DNA of 6,347 nt. It comes from JBBRWV01 sp038248985. GTDB taxonomy: Bacteria; Planctomycetota; Phycisphaerae; WQYP01. The notes under the pieces were generated by a model. It ran no database searches, was not told the origin of the DNA, and worked only from the letters and a program-made list of their open reading frames with translations. This document shows, in pieces, positions 1 to 5,358 of the stretch. Each line of letters opens with the position of its first letter. Position 1 is the stretch's first letter. The position numbers and the translations under genes are program-made. The stretch spans positions 1-6,347 of the forward strand of contig JBBRWV010000162.1 of NCBI GenBank assembly GCA_038248985.1. The letters are read 5' to 3'.

Positions 1-707
1 GCGTTGGCGGCGGGGGGTGCGGCTATGTCGCAGAGGGTGTGGGATTTTAAGGGGTTTTGGTCGTGGTGTTGGGTGGGGTTGGGGTGGGCAGCGGTGGGGT
101 GAGGGAGGCGGAGCTGGTCGAAGGAGTTGTAAGTTTGGGACCAGAAGGAGGTGCCCCAGGCGGCGTTGAGTTTGGCGATGGTGCCGTATTTATTTTTGAG
201 CCAGACGCGGAAGGCGGATTCGTCGGAGGGGGCGTAGGAGACATCCATGTGGCAGTTGAATTCGTTATCGAGTTGCCAGGCGAAGATGGCTTTTTCTTTT
301 TTGTAATGTTGGGTGAGGGCGGTGCAGATTTTGTCGGAGAGGTCGAGGTATTTGGGGGAGGTGTAGTTGAAGTTGCGGCGGGAGCCGTGCTCCATGGGGA
401 GACGGTTGAAGTTGTGGCGGAGGACTTCGGGGTAGTTTCGGGCGACCCAGGCGGGTGCGGCGTAGGTGGGGGTGCCGAAGATAACTTTGAGGTTGTGTTT
501 GTTGCAGAGGGCGAGGGTTTTGTCGAAGAGGTCGAACTGGAATTTTCCTTCGGCGGGTTCGAAGTAGGCCCAGGCGCCTTCGCCGATGCGGACGTATTGG
601 AAGCCGGCTTGGGCGATGCGGGCGATGTCGTGGGGGAGTTTGGCGAGGTCCCAGTGTTCGGGGTAGTAGCAGACGCCGAAGAGGACGCGATCGATGGACA
701 AGGACAT
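1..707 (-). CDS. GH42 beta-galactosidase, N-terminal part (runs off the left edge)
   Basis: This is the first 235 codons of a retaining glycoside hydrolase family 42 enzyme, which hydrolyses terminal beta-D-galactosides. Residues 11-19 read GVCYYPEHW, the typical GH42 opening of the TIM barrel. VRIGEGAW (39-46) and GTPTYAAPAWV (78-88) follow. WQLDNEF (144-150) carries the Asn148-Glu149 pair, where Glu149 is the expected acid/base. AAWGTSFWSQTY (182-193) is the usual GH42 signature after it. Family members are about 650-700 residues, so the nucleophile Glu (near residue 310) and the later domains lie outside the window. The ATG at 705-707 is chosen because AGGAG (713-717) sits 5 nt upstream. 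No signal peptide is visible, so the enzyme is probably cytoplasmic and acts on imported oligosaccharides. The coding strand is very C-rich. The family call is firm; the substrate is an inference. Confidence 0.93.
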   Translation of the reverse strand, partial: MSLSIDRVLFGVCYYPEHWDLAKLPHDIARIAQAGFQYVRIGEGAWAYFEPAEGKFQFDLFDKTLALCNKHNLKVIFGTPTYAAPAWVARNYPEVLRHNFNRLPMEHGSRRNFNYTSPKYLDLSDKICTALTQHYKKEKAIFAWQLDNEFNCHMDVSYAPSDESAFRVWLKNKYGTIAKLNAAWGTSFWSQTYNSFDQLRLPHPTAAHPNPTQHHDQNPLKSHTLCDIAAPPAAN

Positions 708-823
708 GGGGACTCCTGGGTTGGGGAAGGTTGCGGGAGGCGACGGGATGTGAGGAATATACCTTGCAAGTGGTGTGGGGCGAAGAGTGCGGACGAGAAA
801 TGGGGAAGAATTTGGTGGGAAGC

Positions 824-863
824 GGGGGGAGGGGTAGGGGTAAGAAGGGGAGGAGGAGGGGGG
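824..863 (+). other. G-quadruplex-like G-tract
   Basis: Five runs of four or more G are separated by short loops: 824-829, 831-834, 837-840, 847-850 and 858-863. This meets the usual G3+N1-7 pattern. The G-rich strand is the template for the minus-strand GH42 transcript, so a folded structure could slow the polymerase between the promoter at 1065-1094 and the gene. The host flanks are generally G-rich on this strand, so it may simply reflect base composition. Confidence 0.45.
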
Positions 864-900
864 TAAGGCGCTCATCAGAAAAAGGTTTGAGCGCCTTACC
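862..900. repeat. Perfect 13-bp inverted repeat (hairpin) in the GH42 leader
   Basis: GGTAAGGCGCTCA (862-874) and its exact complement TGAGCGCCTTACC (888-900) flank a 13-nt A-rich loop. No T-run follows on the plus strand. On the minus strand the structure is followed by a C-rich tract rather than U residues, so it is not a standard intrinsic terminator. The right arm also begins a nested palindrome CCTTAC-C-GTAAGG (894-906). It may act as a paired operator or as an mRNA stem-loop in the beta-galactosidase leader. Confidence 0.7.
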
Positions 901-937
901 GTAAGGGTTTGTGGGGTAATAGGTTAGGGAAGGTGAT

Positions 938-952
938 GGGGTAAGGCGCTCA
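938..952. repeat. Third copy of the GTAAGGCGCTCA element
   Basis: GGGGTAAGGCGCTCA here repeats the 15 bases at 860-874 exactly, in the same orientation. With the inverted copy at 888-900 there are three copies of the 13-mer core, centred at 868, 894 and 946. The spacings are 26 and 52 bp, exact multiples of 26. This regularity suggests a protein-binding array rather than chance, but no known operator was recognised. Confidence 0.6.
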
Positions 953-1003
953 GCGAGATTGGGACACCGGCTGAGGAGGGGCTGGGGGAGTTGTTCGTGG
1001 TTG

Positions 1004-1028
1004 TGAAAATATTGATTTATGAAAATAT
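1004..1028. repeat. Direct repeat TGAAAATAT, twice, 16-bp period
   Basis: TGAAAATAT occurs at 1004-1012 and 1020-1028 in an AT-rich patch that stands out from the G-rich surroundings. It lies roughly 30-55 bp downstream of the inferred start site for the GH42 leader. It could be a direct-repeat binding site for a regulator such as an AraC-type protein, but it is short enough to be chance. Confidence 0.3.
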
Positions 1029-1064
1029 CCCCCCTTTCTTGGATGTGATTTTTGATGCGGGGGT

Positions 1065-1094
1065 ATTTTACCAAACTTAGTGCGAACTTGTCAA
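1065..1094 (-). promoter_or_regulatory. Sigma70-like promoter reading toward the GH42 gene
   Basis: On the minus strand a perfect -35 box TTGACA (1089-1094) is followed after 18 nt by TAAAAT (1065-1070), one mismatch from TATAAT. Initiation would fall near 1058, giving a leader of about 350 nt before the GH42 start at 707. A short palindrome GGTATTTTACC (1062-1072) overlaps the -10 box and could be an operator half. A weaker TATATT (756-761) nearer the gene is an alternative -10, but it has no good -35. Confidence 0.5.
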
Positions 1095-1121
1095 GAGGGA
1101 AAGTTTGCAGGGGTCAGGGGT

Positions 1122-1263
1122 GAGTTTCTCAGGTTGATAGGGGAGTTTGAAGTGTGCTCGGGTTACGAACCGAGTGAAGGGAGGCGGAGTTTTCAAGAGG
1201 AGTATCTCGACTTTCTCCAACGGTATGAGGTCGAGTACGACCCCTAAATATGTATTCGATTGA
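1122..1263 (+). pseudogene. 3' remnant of an IS200-like (Y1/REP-associated) transposase, frameshifted
   Basis: The plus frame through 1191 reads SFQEEYLDFLQRYEVEYDP and then meets TAA at 1245-1247. If the single T at 1245 is skipped, the next codons give KYVFD and a TGA at 1261-1263. 'R-x-SFQEEYxxFLxxxxVxYDxxYVFD-stop' is the characteristic C-terminus of the roughly 150-residue IS200-like Y1 transposases, which cut and rejoin single-stranded DNA with one catalytic tyrosine. The HUH motif and the catalytic Tyr are not recognisable upstream. The frame stays open back to about 1122, but those residues (GEFEVCSGYEPSEG) are not clearly transposase. The element is therefore 5'-truncated and frameshifted, and cannot move itself. 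Recognition is from motif memory, not a search. Confidence 0.72.
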
Positions 1264-1285
1264 GTCGGCCCATTCGGGCCTCGAC
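1264..1285 (+). repeat. Hairpin just after the transposase stop, probable IS right-end structure
   Basis: GTC-GGCCC (1264-1271), loop ATTC (1272-1275), then GGGCC (1276-1280) and GAC (1283-1285) with a 2-nt bulge TC. It starts one base after the restored transposase stop. IS200/IS605 elements end in imperfect hairpins recognised by the Y1 transposase, which fits this position. A terminator for the minus-strand copper genes is the alternative, but no U-run follows on that strand. Confidence 0.5.
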
Positions 1286-1343
1286 GGTTAAGGGTGCCAT
1301 CTGGCAATCGGCATGTAAAAGGGGCGCGGGGCGGCGCAATTAC

Positions 1344-1403
1344 CTACGGGTGCATCGAGCAGGTGTAGAGCGTGGCCGGCGCAGTTGTCGCTCCCTTGGC
1401 GGT
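1344..1403 (-). pseudogene. Truncated heavy-metal-binding domain remnant after the oxidase
   Basis: Directly after the TAG stop of the multicopper oxidase (1404-1406), and in the same frame, 19 codons read TAKGATTAPATLYTCSMHP before a second TAG (1344-1346). YTCSMHP is the first half of the heavy-metal-binding domain (YxCPMHP...GxCPxCGM) found in CusB/CzcB adaptors, P-type ATPases and small metal-resistance proteins. The CPxCGM half is missing, and sequence linked to the IS remnant lies beyond. No start codon with a ribosome site lies between the two stops. The segment is therefore best read either as a former C-terminal extension of the oxidase or as the internal part of a lost downstream gene such as a CusB adaptor. 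Confidence 0.65.
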
Positions 1404-2744
1404 CTAGCCCCGCACCGAAATGCCGTCACGACGCAGATCGTCAGTGCGGGCCAAGTCCGCCTGGGTGCCGACGGGAGCCTTGTACCAGCCTGGATCGTCA
1501 TAGCTGGTCAGGTTTTCGCGGACCTTGAAGATGGTGAACATTCCGCCCATCGTGATGTAGTCGTGCGGCCCTTTACCTCCGACCATTGGAATGCTGTTGG
1601 GCGGAATGGCCATGCCCATGTCGCCCATGTCTCCCATGCCGTGCTGGCCCATCGTCATATAGCCGGGGAGCAGTTTCCGCACTTTCTGGTCGAGATCACC
1701 GGGCTTGACGCCGATCATGTTCGGGATTCCGTGGCCCATCTGGTTCATGACGTGGTGGGTCATGTGGCAGTGCATGGCCCAGTCGCCGGGGTTGTCGGCA
1801 ATCAACGCAACATCGCGGGTACTGCCCACCGGCACCAGAATGGTGGTCTCCGGCCACTGGCCAGCCTCGGCAATGTCCCCACCATCCGTGGCGATGACCT
1901 TGAAGTAATAGCCGTGCAGGTGGATTGGATGATGGTCCGTTGCACTGAGGTTTCCAAACCGAAGTCGGACACGCTCCCCCAACTTGGCCACGATGGGAGC
2001 CGTGCCTGGAAAGGCTTTGGCATTGAGCGTGATAATGTTGAAGTCAGTCATCTCGTTGGGATCGGGGCGTTTCGTGCCCGGCACGATCTTCCACTCGCTT
2101 AGCATGAACACGAAGTCCCGGTCGGGGCGTGGCCCGACGGGCTTTTTGGGATGCACGACAATCATTCCCATGAGGCCCATCCCCATCTGGGTCATCTCAT
2201 CGTGGTGCGAGTGGTACATGAACGTGCCGTGCTGGCGGAAAGTCCATTCGTACTTGAAGGTTTCACCGGGCTGGATTGCGCGCTGGCTAAGACCGCCCAC
2301 GCCGTCCATGCCGCTGGGCAAGAGCACGCCGTGCCAGTGAACGGTGGTTGGCGCTGAAAGTTTATTGGTCACATACACGCGCACACGGTCGCCCTCCACC
2401 GCCTCAATCGTCGGGCCATGCACTTGGCCGTTGTAGCCCCAGCAGAAGGCCTTGAGTCCTGGGGCGAACTCGTGCTCGACCTCCTCGGCGATCAGATGAT
2501 AGACCTTGACGCCATCGATCATCTTGTAGGGCAACGTGGTTCCGTTGGGTGTGATGACGGGCGTGTAGTCGCGATTGGGTTCCCCCGGAGGCTGCGGCTT
2601 GGTGTGAGCGTCAGGGGAGTGCTGGTTGTCTCCCGAAGGCTCCTCCGACAGGGCCGCCAACGCGGAACCCACGGGACCAAAGGTCACAGCGCTGCCAGCC
2701 AAGGCCACACCCGAGGCCGCGATCATTTTTCGACGTGTCAACAT
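1404..2744 (-). CDS. Tat-exported two-domain multicopper oxidase (copper resistance)
   Basis: A 446-residue periplasmic copper oxidase, likely turning Cu(I) into less toxic Cu(II) with O2 as acceptor. Residues 3-20 (TRRKMIAASGVALAGSAV) form a twin-arginine signal peptide. All four copper-site motifs are present: HWHG (136-139), HSH (178-180), HPIHLHG (272-278) and HCHMTHHVMNQM (325-336). His272, Cys326, His331 and Met336 would bind type 1 copper; the other His residues fit the trinuclear site. Only two cupredoxin domains seem to fit, with type 1 copper only in the second, as in two-domain oxidases. A Met-rich stretch (362-378, MTMGQHGMGDMGDMGMA-like) resembles the Cu(I)-binding segments of CueO and CopA oxidases. 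The ATG at 2742-2744 lies 2 nt after the upstream stop, with AAAGGA (2754-2759) inside the preceding gene, which suggests translational coupling. An in-frame metal-binding scrap follows the TAG stop. Confidence 0.93.
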   Translation of the reverse strand: MLTRRKMIAASGVALAGSAVTFGPVGSALAALSEEPSGDNQHSPDAHTKPQPPGEPNRDYTPVITPNGTTLPYKMIDGVKVYHLIAEEVEHEFAPGLKAFCWGYNGQVHGPTIEAVEGDRVRVYVTNKLSAPTTVHWHGVLLPSGMDGVGGLSQRAIQPGETFKYEWTFRQHGTFMYHSHHDEMTQMGMGLMGMIVVHPKKPVGPRPDRDFVFMLSEWKIVPGTKRPDPNEMTDFNIITLNAKAFPGTAPIVAKLGERVRLRFGNLSATDHHPIHLHGYYFKVIATDGGDIAEAGQWPETTILVPVGSTRDVALIADNPGDWAMHCHMTHHVMNQMGHGIPNMIGVKPGDLDQKVRKLLPGYMTMGQHGMGDMGDMGMAIPPNSIPMVGGKGPHDYITMGGMFTIFKVRENLTSYDDPGWYKAPVGTQADLARTDDLRRDGISVRG

Positions 2745-2746
2745 GG

Positions 2747-4174
2747 TCAGTGGTCCTTTCGATCTGAACCAGACCGAGACGAAGTACGTCCCGTCGGCAC
2801 CTGTGAATCCAGCATCGGGCGGCCCGCCAGGATCAACTCCAGGTTTGCGCGGGCGATCCAGTAGTCACGCAACGCCTCGATATACTGGATTCCTGCTTCG
2901 ATAACATCACGCTTGGTGTTGAGCAGTTGGAAGACGCCGATCTGCATCGCGTTGTATTGGAGTTGGCTTTCGCGCAACACTTCGTCGCGGACGGGCAGCA
3001 GCACCTCGCGGCAGTACGTCGCCCGCTCCCGCGCGGCGACGAGCCGATCACGTGATGCCCTGGCTGCCGAACGCAGCTCAATGGCCTGCGCGGCATACTC
3101 CTGCAAGACACGCCGCAACTCCGCCGCCGCCGCCGCATTCTTGGCCTGTCCCTGGTCGAAGAGCGGAATCTGCAGGGAGACGCTCGGCCCGACATGCCAT
3201 GTGCCATCGTCCTCGCGATCTGCTGTGACTGCGATCTCGATGTCGGACAAGATTGTGGACCACTTGGTCAATCCGGAGCGGCCAGCCGCAACCACAATTT
3301 GTGCCCGTACCTCGGCTAGATCGAGGCTCTGGGCAATGGCTCGGCGTTCGATGTTCTGGAGTTCGATCTCGTCCTTCAACACATCGGGCAATCGGCCCGC
3401 TGTTCGCCAGGCGGTGTCGCGTGCTCCCCAGACCCCCATCAGGCGATTGAGTCGTTCGCGCTCCGACAGGACCGCAGCTTGCACCCTGGCCAGATCGAGC
3501 TTGGCCTGGCTGAGGTTGGCCCGTTCAGTGGCCAAAGCGAGTTTGGTGATGTTGCCGGCGTCAAAGAGCTTCTGGCTGGCATCGAAGGAAGCCGCAGCCG
3601 CGTCGGCGACCATCCTGCGCATCTCCAGGACCTGCTCCGCGGCCTGGTATTCCAAAAATGCCACTCGGGTTTCGCCGGCCTTGTCCAGCACCGCCGCCGT
3701 CACACGCGCCTTGCTCGCCTCGAACTCCGACGCCGCGATGCTCTTGCGCATTCCGATGAAGAATAAATCCACAAAGTTCTGCGCCAGTTCAAGGCCAATC
3801 ACAGGCAAAGGGCCGGACTCCACGGCCGGCAGGTAACTTCCGTTGAATCGGGGATTCTTGAGCAGGCCCGCCTGGACCAGCGAAGCTTGTGTGACCCCCA
3901 GTTCCTCATAGGTGGCTTGCAGACGGCGGTTATTCAGGAGCGCGATCTGCACCGCATCGTCTACGGTAAGTGGACGTTGCAGTAGCGCTGTCACGGTATC
4001 CGCGACCGCTTTGTCCTCGGGGCCACCTTGGTCCCAGTGGACGCGCTGGCCAATACGCTGTTGAACGTTCTGCGCAACGTGATCGAACCCGCCTTGGGGG
4101 GGCACCGGCGTGCAACCCGTGGCTTGAAGACCCAAAGCAAGCAGGAGGAGTACGGGGGCAACGCCTTTACTCAT
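2747..4174 (-). CDS. CusC/TolC-like outer-membrane efflux lipoprotein
   Basis: An outer-membrane factor of the NodT/CusC/CzcC class, forming the trimeric exit duct of a tripartite metal pump. With the start used here it has 475 residues, normal for the family. A hydrophobic leader ends at Cys21 (LQATGC), a plausible lipobox. The first OEP repeat opens at about residue 69 (LTVDDAVQIALLNNRRLQA). The second carries the hallmark VSLQIPLFDQGQAKNA near 325-340. Long Ala/Arg/Glu-rich heptads in both halves are the periplasmic coiled coils. The ATG at 4172-4174 is preferred over one at 4187-4189 because GAGGGAG lies 6 nt before it and nothing like a ribosome site precedes the earlier ATG. It overlaps the upstream gene in ATGAGTAA. 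No CusA pump or CusB adaptor is present, so it may work with partners elsewhere or be left over. Confidence 0.92.
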   Translation of the reverse strand: MSKGVAPVLLLLALGLQATGCTPVPPQGGFDHVAQNVQQRIGQRVHWDQGGPEDKAVADTVTALLQRPLTVDDAVQIALLNNRRLQATYEELGVTQASLVQAGLLKNPRFNGSYLPAVESGPLPVIGLELAQNFVDLFFIGMRKSIAASEFEASKARVTAAVLDKAGETRVAFLEYQAAEQVLEMRRMVADAAAASFDASQKLFDAGNITKLALATERANLSQAKLDLARVQAAVLSERERLNRLMGVWGARDTAWRTAGRLPDVLKDEIELQNIERRAIAQSLDLAEVRAQIVVAAGRSGLTKWSTILSDIEIAVTADREDDGTWHVGPSVSLQIPLFDQGQAKNAAAAAELRRVLQEYAAQAIELRSAARASRDRLVAARERATYCREVLLPVRDEVLRESQLQYNAMQIGVFQLLNTKRDVIEAGIQYIEALRDYWIARANLELILAGRPMLDSQVPTGRTSSRSGSDRKDH

Positions 4175-4604
4175 GGCGTTCTCCCTCATGCGGAGTCAGT
4201 CCGCCGGTGCTCGGCTTCTTCACGAGATCCATGCCACACTTTGGGCACTTGCCAGGTGCATCGCTCACTACATCCGCATGCATTGGACAAGTGTATGTCG
4301 CCGTCACTACCTGAGGCCGAGTCGTCGTCTGCCCCAGACTGCTTGTGCCCGCGCCGGAGGTCGTGGCTGGTGGGGCCGCTGCGCCATGATGCTCATGGCC
4401 CGCGCCGGGAGACGCGGGCTGGGACGCCGGTCCAGGACTCAGGCCGGCGCGGTCTTCAACCAGTACGCTCTGGGGCGGCGCATACCGGGCTTCGATGGCA
4501 TCCACGCTGGCCGGATGATCTGTTGACAAGGTAGGAGCCAGAGGAGGTGCGGTGCAACCTACCGTCAGAAGTACCCCGGTCAGCACAAGCAATCTTGGAA
4601 CCAT
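4167..4604 (-). CDS. Small lipoprotein with a heavy-metal-binding domain
   Basis: A 145-residue exported protein. A hydrophobic leader (LLVLTGVLLTVGC) ends in a likely lipobox Cys17. A Pro/Ala/Ser/Thr-rich linker (about 18-100) contains the His cluster GHEHHG (69-74). The C-terminal heavy-metal-binding domain is YTCPMHA (104-110) followed by GKCPKCGMDL (118-127), the short Cys/Met/His motif found in CusB/CzcB and P1B-ATPases. The usual CPMHP has Ala instead of Pro. The likely role is a tethered periplasmic copper or silver binder that hands metal to the efflux or oxidase proteins; this is inferred from context. The ATG at 4602-4604 has AAAGGAG (4611-4617) 6 nt upstream. The same frame stays open upstream to an ATG at 5024 through a P-type ATPase remnant, so a longer in-frame product is formally possible but unlikely. 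Its last 8 bases overlap the next gene. Confidence 0.85.
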   Translation of the reverse strand: MVPRLLVLTGVLLTVGCTAPPLAPTLSTDHPASVDAIEARYAPPQSVLVEDRAGLSPGPASQPASPGAGHEHHGAAAPPATTSGAGTSSLGQTTTRPQVVTATYTCPMHADVVSDAPGKCPKCGMDLVKKPSTGGLTPHEGERHE

Positions 4605-4652
4605 GACCGACTCCTTTGATGGCTCATTCGCGCGCCGCATCATATGGGGTGT

Positions 4653-4778
4653 GCGTCTGAGACGTAACGCATTTCCGATTACGGACACAGAACTCAAGCT
4701 CATGGCCGCCGCAGCGATGATGGGGCTCAGAAGAATGCCGAAGAGCGGGGGTAGGACACTGATAGGACTGCTAGGAAT
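4653..4778 (-). pseudogene. C-terminal remnant of a copper-transporting P1B-type ATPase
   Basis: In the minus frame, 4653-4757 encodes LFGILLSPIIAAAAMSL followed by SSVSVIGNALRLRR. This is the last transmembrane helix and conserved tail of CopA-type Cu(I)-exporting P1B-ATPases, which usually end 'P-x-x-AAAAMSxSSVSVxxNALRL'. Upstream, IKIP (4767-4778) may be the start of the preceding loop, but the spacing is one residue off and nothing further back resembles an ATPase. The catalytic DKTG and CPC regions are absent. The frame runs without a stop into the lipoprotein gene at 4604; a TGA exists just before it in another frame, so the original stop may have been lost by an indel. This is most simply the surviving 3' end of a deleted copA that once headed the copper operon. 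Confidence 0.78.
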
Positions 4779-5307
4779 TTTGATTCCGGATGGGCGTGGT
4801 GCAGTGGGCCGGGGGTGAGGGGTTTGAGGAGCGGGGGAGTTTTCGGTTTTCCTCTGGGCGTTCCAAGAGGCCCTTGGCTGCTGTCGAGGGCAGCTATTCA
4901 GCACGCTACCCGAGCTGTCAGAGGCCCGGAGAGCGTCCTCCGAGCATTCCGGGCGCAGTATACCCCCAGTCCGAGCACGGGCAAGTGCCAAGATGGGCAT
5001 GAGATTAGTGATTGGAGAATCCATGACCGCTCCTCCATGAGCAACTCTTTTTCAACCGCACTCCTTGCGGAGGGCATTCGTGGCATTCAGGGTGTTGCTG
5101 CAATCGGGCACTGGAATGGGGATGGTGTGTGAAGGGATTCACAGCGCAAGGGGATGAACAGAGAGCGCAAACGGGTGGAAGATTTGGGGGCGGGGGGAGC
5201 CTATTATTTTGATGAGGAACCGGCTGCGTGCATAAGCGGCGGCGGAGACTTCACTTCTGGCGCATCTAAGCCGATACATTGGATGGCGTAATCAAGAAGA
5301 ATGAATT
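4779..5307. other. Stretch without a recognisable gene
   Basis: No protein family could be recognised on either strand. An ATG at 5022-5024 (minus) has a near-perfect GGAGGAG 5 nt upstream and opens a frame that reads through the ATPase remnant into the metal-binding lipoprotein. Its first 80 codons (MDSPITNLMPILALA onward) look low-complexity and unconserved. Short structures present are a 7-bp inverted repeat GCCCGGA/TCCGGGC (4924-4930, 4948-4954) and the tandem heptamer GGCATTC (5073-5079, 5082-5088). The copper-operon promoter should lie here if it survives, but no convincing -35/-10 pair was found. The plus strand is G-rich at about 4795-4850 and again from about 5150, like the host flanks. 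Confidence 0.5.
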
Positions 5308-5316
5308 TTGGATCAG

Positions 5317-5335
5317 GCATTTTGTCGGCAAATGC
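5317..5335 (+). other. Small stem-loop ahead of the pseudopilin gene
   Basis: GCATTT (5317-5322) and AAATGC (5330-5335) form a 6-bp stem with a 7-nt loop. It ends 11 nt before the AAGGAG ribosome site and lies in the probable 5' leader. It may influence translation or mRNA stability, but it could be chance. Confidence 0.25.
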
Positions 5336-5358
5336 GCGGGTGTCGCAAGGAGCATAGG

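Noticed and set aside
57..866. Long plus-strand open frame (269 codons) rich in Val/Gly
   Set aside because: It is antisense to the GH42 gene and its upstream region; the composition is low-complexity and no family is recognisable.
265..1074. Long minus-strand open frames beside the GH42 gene
   Set aside because: They lie in the wrong frame relative to the clear GH42 motifs and have Pro/Arg/Ser-rich shadow composition.
1072..1107. CAAACTT/AAGTTTG inverted repeat
   Set aside because: It has 7-bp AT-rich arms with a 22-nt loop and overlaps the better-supported promoter; the structure is probably too weak to matter.
1264..1285. Intrinsic terminator of the copper operon
   Set aside because: The hairpin is GC-rich, but no U-run follows in the minus direction; an IS end structure fits better.
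1077..1307. 76-codon minus-strand open frame
   Set aside because: It is antisense to the transposase remnant, its start has no ribosome site, and no homology is recognised.
1260..2102. 280-codon plus-strand frame opposite the oxidase
   Set aside because: It is antisense to a well-supported multicopper oxidase; the His/Val-rich composition mirrors the real codons.
2913..3836. 307-codon plus-strand frame opposite the outer-membrane protein
   Set aside because: It is a Ser/Arg/Ala-rich shadow of the TolC-like gene with no motif.
5287..5312. Plus-strand promoter before the pseudopilin gene
   Set aside because: The best candidate pair has only about half of the consensus bases in the -10 box, so it is not supportable.
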